Positions 1-5,277 of a stretch of 5,626 nucleotides of DNA are shown here, one piece after another. Numbering within the stretch: position 1 is the first letter of the stretch; every line of letters starts with the position of its first letter. The translations under genes and the position numbers were made by a program. Below the pieces are notes generated by a model. That model was not told the DNA's origin, did no database searches, and saw only the letters and a list, made by a program, of their open reading frames with translations. The DNA is taken from positions 1 through 5,626 of the forward strand of contig DKND01000128.1 in the NCBI GenBank assembly GCA_002470605.1. Direction: 5' to 3'. Source of the DNA: Opitutia bacterium UBA7397 (GTDB taxonomy: Bacteria; Verrucomicrobiota; Verrucomicrobiia; Opitutales; UBA953).

Positions 1-194
1 TTGCTGATGGTGTCGGTGTTCTTCGGCCAGCCGCCGGCGTCGCATTGGAAGCTCAGGATGATGGTGGCGACCTTCTTCGCTTCGGCGGAGGCGAACCAGC
101 TATCGGGTTTGTTGAGGAAGCGTCGGGCGCTCTCATCCGCGGTGACCAGCGGGCTAAGCATGACGAATAGAAGCAGCAGAAGAGGTAGGCGCAT
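1..194 (-). CDS. Secreted pectate lyase, PL10-like (N-terminal fragment, cut by window edge)
   Basis: The minus-strand frame opens with ATG at 194-192 and stays open to base 1, giving 64 residues and running off the window. Residues 1-19 form a signal peptide (MRLPLLLLLFVMLSPLVTA), so the product is exported. After it comes a segment with 'SWFASAEAKKVATIILSFQ' followed by 'GGWPKNTDTIS'. This tryptophan, 'A..IL..Q' and 'GGWPKN' arrangement is characteristic of the start of the catalytic domain of PL10 pectate lyases, which cleave polygalacturonate by beta-elimination. The catalytic residues lie outside the window, so activity cannot be judged. No purine-rich ribosome site precedes the ATG; the leader on this strand is C/T-rich. 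The gene is transcribed divergently from maf. The PL10 assignment rests on this short motif only; another alpha/alpha-toroid polysaccharide lyase is possible. Confidence 0.72.
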   Translation of the reverse strand, partial: MRLPLLLLLFVMLSPLVTADESARRFLNKPDSWFASAEAKKVATIILSFQCDAGGWPKNTDTIS

Positions 195-243
195 GGCGAA
201 GGGAGGGGTAAAGATAGGGATAGGGGGATGGCCGAAGGAGTAA

Positions 244-900
244 ATGAAGGAAAGCGCTTCGGCTGTTGCGGTTGTCTTATTTGAATTATTCCGCTCATGT
301 AAGTGGGTGTCGTCGTCCTTCGTCCTCATTCTCGCCTCCGCTTCGCCGCGGCGGACGGAGCTGCTTCGAGAGGGCAGCATCCCGCATCGTATCGTGGTGG
401 CGGCGGTGACCGAGCATGAGGATGCCGCGACCGATCCGCGTGAGATGGTCTTGCACAACGCCCGTCTGAAAGCCGCTGCCGTCTCTCGACTTCATCCGAC
501 GGCGCTGGTCTTAGGGGCGGATACGACGGTCGCGCTCGGCGATCGGGCCTTGAATAAGCCGGCTGACTTAGCGGAATCCCGCGCGATGTTACGGAGTCTC
601 TCCGGCCTCGAACATACCGTCCATACGGGCGTCTGTCTGTTGTGTCCGACGCTTGGCCTTGATGAGGCGCATGATGTCACGGCTTGGGTTAAGTTCAAAA
701 CCCTCACCGAGGATGACATCACCCGCTACCAGGCTTTGGTGAACACTTTGGACAAGGCCGGCGCCTATGGCATTCAGGAAGGCAAGGAGATCATCATCGA
801 ATCCTTCCAAGCCCCGATCTCGACAATCATGGGTCTGCCGGTAGAATTCGTAAAAGCACGGCTGGCGGCATTGGGCCTCTTAGAAAGGCTAAGTTCATGA
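244..900 (+). CDS. maf: Maf-like nucleoside triphosphate pyrophosphatase (YhdE-type, probable dTTP/UTP specificity)
   Basis: This is a cytosolic Maf/HAM1-fold enzyme that hydrolyses (d)NTPs to NMP plus pyrophosphate and is linked to exclusion of non-canonical nucleotides and to septum inhibition. Numbering from base 244, the family motifs appear in order: 'LILASASPRRTELL' (28-41, phosphate-binding loop), 'GADTTV' (91-96, metal-binding Asp), 'KPAD' (105-108), 'HTVHTGV' (124-130), 'VKFKTLTEDDITRY' (149-162), and 'DKAGAYGIQ' (170-178). The last motif is typical of the dTTP/UTP-type (YhdE) rather than the m7GTP-type (YceF). 'MGLPVEFV' closes the domain. The start is uncertain. ATG244 follows AAGGAG with a gap of only 3 nt and adds about 21 non-family residues. 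GTG307 gives 197 aa, the usual family length, but has no clear ribosome site; an AT-rich stretch at about 270-297 could be a promoter favouring GTG307. The stop overlaps the next gene by ATGA. Confidence 0.93.
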   Translation: MKESASAVAVVLFELFRSCKWVSSSFVLILASASPRRTELLREGSIPHRIVVAAVTEHEDAATDPREMVLHNARLKAAAVSRLHPTALVLGADTTVALGDRALNKPADLAESRAMLRSLSGLEHTVHTGVCLLCPTLGLDEAHDVTAWVKFKTLTEDDITRYQALVNTLDKAGAYGIQEGKEIIIESFQAPISTIMGLPVEFVKARLAALGLLERLSS

Positions 901-1811
901 GATGCTTATGGCTGCTGTTTACTTCGGTATTGTTAGCCGAAGCGCCCCTTCGGGTGAAAGGCGATGCGGAGTTGGCGGGTCAGCTCGGCGGTAAGCCGAT
1001 TGTCATTCGCACGACGGACCGTTTGGCCGGCGCCATTGATTCGATAAAGTGGGATGGGGTCGAATTCATCGACTCCCATGACCATGGCCGGCAGCTGCAA
1101 TCGGCGCTCAATGCCGATGTCGACGGGGTCTTTAATATCGAATGTTATAACCCGACCGAAGCGGGCTCGGTCGTCGATGCGCTCGGCCCGACGTCGACCA
1201 GCGAGCTGCAAGCGCTGACAATCAAGGATGGCGTATTATCCACGCGCACGCGCATGGCTTACTGGCTTGCCCCAGGGATGAAGTCCCACGGACAGTCGGC
1301 GCAGAATCGCGCTTTGGTTTCGAATCATCTTCTTACCAAACAGGTCCGCATCGGGCGGGCCGGCATGGATCATGTGCTCGATTACAGGGTCACGTTTAAC
1401 GTGCCGGCCGATCGGCCGCATAAGGTCCTTCAGTTCGAAGCCTTGACGGCTTATATGCCCGCGACTTTCAGTCGCGAATTGAGGTTCGATGCGAAGACCT
1501 CGACCTTGGTTGCGTTGCCCCGGGCCGACGGTGAGATCCGTGACCCGGTCGTGCTGGCGACGGCTTCGGGTTCCCATGCCATGGGAATTTTCACACCGGA
1601 TAAGGCGCCCCGCGGTCAGCCACCGGTCGGTTATGGTCGCTTCAGTTTCGCGGCCGACCAGGTCGTGAAGTGGAATTGCGTCTTCCGGCTCAATCAATCG
1701 GAGCCGCTCCGCGCAGGCGATTATTCTTATCAGTTATATGTGGTTTTAGGCTCGCAGGAAGATTGTCGGGCGGCCTTGGCGGCGTTGACGAAAGAGTTCG
1801 CGGGCCGATAA
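897..1811 (+). CDS. Secreted protein of unknown function, possible carbohydrate-related beta-sandwich
   Basis: This gene encodes a 304-residue protein with a short N-terminal signal (MRCLWLLFTSVLLAEA, likely cleavage near residue 16), so it is probably periplasmic or exported. I do not recognise a named family. The body is rich in alternating hydrophobic residues, suggesting mostly beta structure. Its most distinctive blocks are 'DSHDHGRQLQSALNAD' (59-74), 'FNIECYNPTEAGSVVDALG' (79-97), 'RTRMAYWLAPGM' (117-128), and 'GYGRFSFAADQVVKWNCVFR' (245-264). The DHGR...YNPTEAGS pattern resembles secreted hypothetical proteins beside polysaccharide-degradation genes and mutarotase-like sugar-binding folds, but that is an impression, not an assignment. 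No HExxH, lipobox or repeat is seen. The ATG overlaps the maf stop (ATGA), implying co-transcription and translational coupling. The next gene starts 33 nt downstream. The nearby pectate lyase makes a carbohydrate role plausible but unproven. Confidence 0.85.
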   Translation: MRCLWLLFTSVLLAEAPLRVKGDAELAGQLGGKPIVIRTTDRLAGAIDSIKWDGVEFIDSHDHGRQLQSALNADVDGVFNIECYNPTEAGSVVDALGPTSTSELQALTIKDGVLSTRTRMAYWLAPGMKSHGQSAQNRALVSNHLLTKQVRIGRAGMDHVLDYRVTFNVPADRPHKVLQFEALTAYMPATFSRELRFDAKTSTLVALPRADGEIRDPVVLATASGSHAMGIFTPDKAPRGQPPVGYGRFSFAADQVVKWNCVFRLNQSEPLRAGDYSYQLYVVLGSQEDCRAALAALTKEFAGR

Positions 1812-1844
1812 TCGTATTTTCCGACGCTTGAAGTCCGGGGCGGG

Positions 1845-2759
1845 GTGCTTAGGTTCGAGACCGTGCGCGACGACCAGTCCATTGATCTCCAAGCCGCCTT
1901 CCTTGCGGCCGGGATTTCTGTGTGCCTACATCTCGTTTTGATCTGGCTCCTACCGTCGGTCTTTCACCAGCCGGTCTTGGTGGTGCATCCTGTCCAGGTC
2001 TTGACGACTCCCGTTCCGTTTGTCGAAACCCGTTTGCCGCCGGTCCTGCGTTACGCGGAGACCAATAGTGCGGCGAATCGCGCCCAGCCCTTAGTCGCTC
2101 CCTTTGTCGCGTCGCGTAACCAGGTCGCCGCTCAGCCCGTACCCGAAAAGGTGCCGACCAAGTCATCCTTACCAAAGTCGCTCGGGACCGAGAATACGAT
2201 CCGGGTGGCCCAAGGTAAGCCGCGTTCGATTGATTCGCCCGAATCGGTTTCGGCGGAAGGGCAGGCCGGCACGGCTTCGGCCGCGGTCGGCCCGATGCCT
2301 GGCAAACCCGTCGAGGCTAAGCCGCTCGCGCCTCCCTCCACGGCGCCGCGCGACCCGGAGCGTCCCAAGGCCAGCGTGCCTTCGGGTACGACGGGTCTGA
2401 TGTTAAAGAATAATATCGGTGTCGGTCGGGCGGGAGTCATCGCAATCGACGCCCGTTTCAGCATCTATGGCGATTATACTCAGCGGATGATGGAAGCCAT
2501 CCAGTCCAGTTGGTGGGATATCATCGATCGTTCGCGTTTTGAGATCATGGCGCAAGGTACGGCCGTGGTCCGTTTTAAATTGCATCGCGATGGCACCGTC
2601 ACTGATGCCCAGATCCTATGGAAAGACGTGCCTAATATCATGGCCTTCGCTTGCAAAGATTCGGTCATGGCGCCGGCCCCTTTTGATGTGTGGCGCCCGG
2701 ATATGGTCGCACTCTTCGGAGAAGAGGACACGGTCACCGTCAGTTTTCATTACCGCTGA
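1845..2759 (+). CDS. TonB-like energy-transducer family protein (inner-membrane anchored, TonB/TolA C-terminal fold)
   Basis: This 304-residue protein starts at GTG1845. It has a short cytoplasmic N-terminus, one membrane helix at about residues 18-40 (LAAGISVCLHLVLIWLLP), then a long Pro/Ala/Ser/Lys-rich linker (about 42-195) suited to crossing the periplasm. A compact C-terminal domain (about 205-303) contains 'YTQRMMEAIQSSWWDII', 'GTAVVRFKLHRDGTVTDAQI' and 'FACKDSVMAPAPFDVW'. The 'G.aVv.F.l.rDGtV' strand-turn-strand followed by a helix with 'C..sv..aPf' matches the TonB/TolA C-terminal family, which transmits proton-motive force to outer-membrane transporters or stabilises the envelope. 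No ExbB/ExbD or TonB-dependent receptor gene is adjacent, so the partner is unknown and TonB versus TolA-like cannot be decided. The gene is 33 nt after the preceding one; its stop overlaps the next start (TGATG). The region before GTG is G-rich but has no standard ribosome site. Confidence 0.8.
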   Translation: MLRFETVRDDQSIDLQAAFLAAGISVCLHLVLIWLLPSVFHQPVLVVHPVQVLTTPVPFVETRLPPVLRYAETNSAANRAQPLVAPFVASRNQVAAQPVPEKVPTKSSLPKSLGTENTIRVAQGKPRSIDSPESVSAEGQAGTASAAVGPMPGKPVEAKPLAPPSTAPRDPERPKASVPSGTTGLMLKNNIGVGRAGVIAIDARFSIYGDYTQRMMEAIQSSWWDIIDRSRFEIMAQGTAVVRFKLHRDGTVTDAQILWKDVPNIMAFACKDSVMAPAPFDVWRPDMVALFGEEDTVTVSFHYR

Positions 2760-3616
2760 TGTGTGCCGCACCCTTTGATTGGATTCCTTTTGGCCGCGGC
2801 GTGCGCGTGGTGCAGCAGCACGAGTGCGGCTTGTTCGCGGTCGAAAAACCTGATGGTATCCTAGCGCATCCTAATCCGAATGAGGCGAACGAGAAAGGCA
2901 CCGTATTGATCGAAGGTAATTATTCGCACGAAGAAGAAGCTTTTCATATCCGCGACGGCAAGGGGGGCATCCGGCGCGTGTATCTGCTCAACCGGCTCGA
3001 TTCTCCGACCAGTGGCGTGCTCTTGCTCGCGCTGGACGAGGCTTTGGCGGATGTCGTTCGTAAGCTTTTCGCTACGGCGAAAGTTTCTAAGAAATACATC
3101 GCTTTGGTCAAAGGCCGGGGGCTGCGGACCCCGCGCGGCACCTGGCAGGATATGTTGGTGAAGTCCAAGGGGCCTGGAAACAGCGTGCGATCGGGTGTCG
3201 CCAGCGGCGACGGCTTGGCCGCGATCACGATGTACCAATGGGAGCGGGCGGCCGGAGAGGATATCCCGTTGTCATTGATCCGGTTGGAGCCTCGCACCGG
3301 GCGCACGCACCAGTTGCGCGTCCAGACTGCGCAGCATGGTCACCCGATTCTCGGCGACCGCACTTATGGCGATTTTGATTTCAATAAGACCATCGGTAGC
3401 GCCCGAGGCTTTAAACGCCTCTTCTTGCACGCGATGAGTACTGAGCTGACTTTCGCATGGCAGAGTAAGGAAATCCATTTCAGCGCGACCGCTCCAATGC
3501 CTAAGGAATTTGAGAAAGCCTTGGGTGGTCCGGAGAAAGGTCCAAGCAAAGGTGGTTCGGGTCCGCGGCGCGATACTGGTACGCCTATCTCGCCCCGCTT
3601 AAGGATCAGGCTTTGA
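2759..3616 (+). CDS. RluA-family pseudouridine synthase (no S4 domain)
   Basis: This cytosolic enzyme isomerises specific uridines in rRNA or tRNA to pseudouridine. Starting at ATG2759 it is 285 aa. Visible motifs are 'VEKPDGILAHP' (28-38), the catalytic-loop motif 'NRLDSPTSGVLLLA' (78-91) with the nucleophilic Asp81, 'KKYIALVKG' (111-119), and 'LEPRTGRTHQLRV' with 'HGHPILGDRTYG' (176-204). 'LFLHA' (221-225) is also typical of the family. The usual 'HRLD' is 'NRLD' here, with Asn78 replacing His. There is no N-terminal S4 RNA-binding domain, so it resembles short RluA or TruC forms; the target uridine cannot be inferred. The last 30 or so residues are Gly/Pro/Arg/Lys-rich and probably disordered. 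I chose ATG2759 because it overlaps the TonB-like stop as TGATG (translational coupling) and the frame upstream gives Arg-rich residues unlike the family. No ribosome site precedes it. Confidence 0.92.
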   Translation: MCAAPFDWIPFGRGVRVVQQHECGLFAVEKPDGILAHPNPNEANEKGTVLIEGNYSHEEEAFHIRDGKGGIRRVYLLNRLDSPTSGVLLLALDEALADVVRKLFATAKVSKKYIALVKGRGLRTPRGTWQDMLVKSKGPGNSVRSGVASGDGLAAITMYQWERAAGEDIPLSLIRLEPRTGRTHQLRVQTAQHGHPILGDRTYGDFDFNKTIGSARGFKRLFLHAMSTELTFAWQSKEIHFSATAPMPKEFEKALGGPEKGPSKGGSGPRRDTGTPISPRLRIRL

Positions 3617-3664
3617 GGGAGGGGCCGACTTCGCGCGGTCCTAAGGTGTGCTTATTCTATTCTT

Positions 3665-3754
3665 GGGTAGGGAAGGCTCTCCGAGCCGTCCGTTCGCGAC
3701 GGAGACTCGGATGTCGATCGACTCAACGGCGGGCTCGGAGAGCCCGCCCTACCC
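3665..3754. repeat. Paired inverted REP-like element 1 (BIME-like, GTAG type)
   Basis: This is a 90-bp imperfect palindrome. The left arm 3665-3687 pairs with the right arm 3732-3754: GGGTAGGG with CCCTACCC and GGCTCTCCGAGCC with GGCTCGGAGAGCC, leaving one 2x2 mismatch (AA against CG). Each arm can also fold by itself directly beside a GTAG tetranucleotide. On the left, GTAG is at 3667-3670 and a hairpin at 3671-3691 has the loop TCC and one A.G mismatch. On the right, CTAC is at 3749-3752 and a perfect 9-bp hairpin at 3728-3748 has the loop GGA. The two loops are complementary. A 36-nt middle segment (3692-3727) contains the 8-bp palindrome TCGATCGA at 3714-3721. GTAG at the foot of a hairpin, in inverted pairs, is the known signature of REP/BIME elements mobilised by RAYT transposases. 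No transposase gene lies here. Confidence 0.85.
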
Positions 3755-3763
3755 GAAGCATCT

Positions 3764-3819
3764 GGTAGGGCTGACCACCCTTGGTCAGCCGCGGTTGAGC
3801 GAGGGCGCTCAACCCTACC
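3764..3819. repeat. Paired inverted REP-like element 2 (twin hairpin, three-way junction)
   Basis: This is a 56-bp element lying 9 bp after element 1 and sharing its GGTAGGG/CCCTACC ends. The outer stem GGTAG (3764-3768) pairs with CTACC (3815-3819). Inside are two perfect 9-bp hairpins separated by the dinucleotide GC (3791-3792). Hairpin A has GGCTGACCA (3769-3777), loop CCCT, TGGTCAGCC (3782-3790). Hairpin B has GGTTGAGCG (3793-3801), loop AGGG, CGCTCAACC (3806-3814). The two loops are mutually complementary. Each hairpin abuts its own GTAG (3765-3768 on plus, 3815-3818 on minus), so the element is two inverted REP units. The hairpins differ at three stem positions, all compensated. It sits between convergent genes and could also stop or stabilise transcripts from either side. 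Confidence 0.88.
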
Positions 3820-3838
3820 CGAGACAGAGAGGATAACG

Positions 3839-3857
3839 GATGCGATATCATCGCATC
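3839..3857. other. Short perfect hairpin in the convergent intergenic gap
   Basis: An 8-bp perfect inverted repeat, GATGCGAT and ATCGCATC, is separated by ATC. It lies between the REP-like elements and the end of the peptidase gene. It has no GTAG foot and no T-run on either side, so it is neither a REP unit nor a standard intrinsic terminator. A role in mRNA 3'-end stability is possible. Confidence 0.5.
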
Positions 3858-3860
3858 AAA

Positions 3861-3883
3861 CCCTTGAGCTAGCCGAACAAGGG
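3861..3883 (-). terminator. Weak terminator-like stem-loop after the peptidase gene
   Basis: CCCTTG (3861-3866) and CAAGGG (3878-3883) form a 6-bp stem with an 11-nt loop, 12 nt beyond the peptidase stop codon on the minus strand. On that strand the stem is followed only by TTTG, so it is at best a weak intrinsic terminator. The strong REP-like hairpins further on may serve this purpose instead. Confidence 0.25.
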
Positions 3884-3895
3884 GCGCGGGCGGTT

Positions 3896-4606
3896 TTATT
3901 CACCGTGCCAGACCTTCTTGAGCATGGCCACGGTTTCGGGGTCGTGTTGCTCGAGCTCCTTGCGATTGAACGGGAACATGTCGTTTTCGCCGAAGAAGGC
4001 TTCGCTGGTTTCGGCGAAGAATTCATGCGGGTTGGTCATAGCATAGGCTTTGACGTTGGGGGTGATCTTGCCCTGCCAGTTTTTACGCGATACTTTGTCG
4101 TAGGATTTATTAGCTACCGCGCGGTCGAAGCAGGCCTTGATGTCCGGCTGATTGGCGCCGAGGACGCGGTCGTGGTAGCCGTGGGCGAGCTCGTGCAAGG
4201 CCAGCATCGGCATCCGTAATACTTCTTTGTCGAGAATATCGAAGTTGGTGAATTCGACGCCCTTGGCCATGGCGGGGTCGCGACCGTTTTTCTTGAGCCA
4301 GTCGGCCCCGGGATGGTATTCCGCGCGCAGCGGAATCTTGGGGTAGGGGGGCGAAATCCACAGAGAGATTTTCCGTAGTTCGGTGACGGCCGCGGCCGGC
4401 ACGACGCGAACGATTTCGACCAGTTGTTGGGCGACTAGTGACAAGCGGGCCTCGGTGAGGGTTTTCTTTTCCGGTGTCAGGAGTTCGCTGCGGACATGGA
4501 CGGCCCAGCCTTGTAGGTCGCGCACTTCATAGCTCGGGGCGGAGGGGGCTTCGGCGGCCGCAAGACTGGCCGACAGGAGGAACCAGGACGCGAGCTTCCG
4601 GATCAT
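3896..4606 (-). CDS. Secreted HExxH zinc metallopeptidase (gluzincin-like, ATLF-type arrangement)
   Basis: This gene encodes a 236-residue protein with a signal peptide (MIRKLASWFLLSASLAAAEA), so it acts in the periplasm or outside the cell. The zinc site is visible as 'LHELAHGYH' (137-145): His138 and His142 bind zinc and Glu139 is the catalytic base. A downstream block, 'NPHEFFAETSEAFFG' (192-206), has conserved acidic residues suitable as the third ligand (Glu195, Glu199 or Glu202) and is followed by 'NDMFPFNRKELEQHDPE'. The HExxH...EFFAE spacing (about 55 residues) and motif resemble the anthrax lethal-factor-like (ATLF) group and a related secreted family common, from memory, in Planctomycetes and Verrucomicrobia. 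The N-terminal part (25-105) has 'WAVHVRSELL', 'IVRVVP' and 'ISLWISPPYPKIP' blocks of that family. The substrate is unknown. The ATG overlaps the stop of the upstream regulator (ATGA), indicating one operon and coupled translation. No clear ribosome site precedes it. Confidence 0.85.
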   Translation of the reverse strand: MIRKLASWFLLSASLAAAEAPSAPSYEVRDLQGWAVHVRSELLTPEKKTLTEARLSLVAQQLVEIVRVVPAAAVTELRKISLWISPPYPKIPLRAEYHPGADWLKKNGRDPAMAKGVEFTNFDILDKEVLRMPMLALHELAHGYHDRVLGANQPDIKACFDRAVANKSYDKVSRKNWQGKITPNVKAYAMTNPHEFFAETSEAFFGENDMFPFNRKELEQHDPETVAMLKKVWHGE

Positions 4607-5277
4607 GGTTGCTCGGAAGGGTCGTAGAGACCTTGGCGGATGACGTAGCGGATGACCCCAGCCACGTCGTGCACGCCGAGCTTGCGCATCAGATTGGTGC
4701 GATGATTTTCGACGGTCTTGGCGCTGATGTTGAGCCGGTTCGCGACTTCCTTGCTGGAATGACTTTGGGCCAAGAGCACGGCGACTTCGCGTTCGCGCTC
4801 AGAAAGTGTCCCGCCTTTTTCGTCGACCAGGCTCTCGGAAGACTGTTGGGCCTCGATGAGGGCTTTTTGGTAGGAGGGGCTGAACCAATTCTTGCCTTCG
4901 GCGACGGCGTCAAGGGCTTCGCGAAGTTCGGAGAGCGGGGCGCTCTTGTTCACGAAGCCGCAGACCCCTTCTTGAAGTAGCCCGTGGGCGAGTTGCTTTT
5001 CGGTTTTGGCGGAAAAAATCAGCACCCGCAGGGCGGGCAGCGTGTGGTGGAGTCGGCGGAGGACCTCGATCCCGCTGATGCCTGGGAGCAAGATGTCGAG
5101 GATGAGCACGTCGGGTTTGAGCTTGAGAGCCAGTGCGACGCCCTCGGTGCCATCGGCCGTCGACCCAATCACCGTGTATTTACCGCGCGATTCCAGCATT
5201 TCTATGACTAATTCCCGGATCGCGGTCTGATCCTCGATTACCACCACGGACTTTTTCGGAGCTGGGGCCGATTTCAT
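4603..5277 (-). CDS. NarL/FixJ-type two-component response regulator
   Basis: This 224-residue cytosolic DNA-binding regulator has two domains. The receiver (about 9-128) has acidic pocket residues Glu15-Asp16 ('VVVIEDQ'), phospho-acceptor Asp61 in 'PDVLILDILLPGISG', switch Ser89 in 'LIFSAK', and the invariant Lys111 in 'FVNKSAP'. All residues needed for phosphorylation are present. The LuxR-type helix-turn-helix (about 157-218) shows 'LSEREREVAVLLAQSHSSKE' and 'ISAKTVENHRTNLMRKLGV'. Target genes are unknown. It lies 52 nt downstream of a paralogous regulator and overlaps the metallopeptidase gene by ATGA, so control of that peptidase or autoregulation is a reasonable guess. The sequence before ATG5277 has CATACTAAT close to the start and no ribosome site, which would fit co-transcription from upstream or a nearly leaderless transcript. 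No histidine kinase gene lies within the window. Confidence 0.93.
   Translation of the reverse strand: MKSAPAPKKSVVVIEDQTAIRELVIEMLESRGKYTVIGSTADGTEGVALALKLKPDVLILDILLPGISGIEVLRRLHHTLPALRVLIFSAKTEKQLAHGLLQEGVCGFVNKSAPLSELREALDAVAEGKNWFSPSYQKALIEAQQSSESLVDEKGGTLSEREREVAVLLAQSHSSKEVANRLNISAKTVENHRTNLMRKLGVHDVAGVIRYVIRQGLYDPSEQP

Noticed and set aside
1..243. Plus-strand open frame at the left edge
   Set aside because: It is the reverse of the pectate lyase fragment, whose minus-strand frame has a signal peptide and the GGWPKN motif.
1236..1697. Minus-strand open frame of 153 codons
   Set aside because: It is antisense to the secreted unknown protein, which has a signal peptide, ATGA coupling to maf and coherent composition; the antisense product is Arg/Gly-rich with no family look.
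2690..2758. Upstream extension of the pseudouridine synthase to ATG2690
   Set aside because: It would overlap the TonB-like domain by 70 nt and add an Arg-rich stretch foreign to the family; ATG2759 with TGATG coupling is simpler.
3764..3819. CRISPR repeat or intrinsic terminator interpretation of the palindromic elements
   Set aside because: There is no regular repeat-spacer array, and no T-run follows the hairpins; shared GTAG feet and inverted pairing fit REP elements better.
3648..3836. Plus-strand open frame of 62 codons after the pseudouridine synthase gene
   Set aside because: Most of it is the REP-like inverted repeats read as protein; the translation has no recognisable domain or ribosome site.
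4474..4980. Plus-strand open frame of 168 codons
   Set aside because: It is antisense to the response regulator and the peptidase, both of which have clear family motifs; this frame is a shadow of GC-rich codon use.
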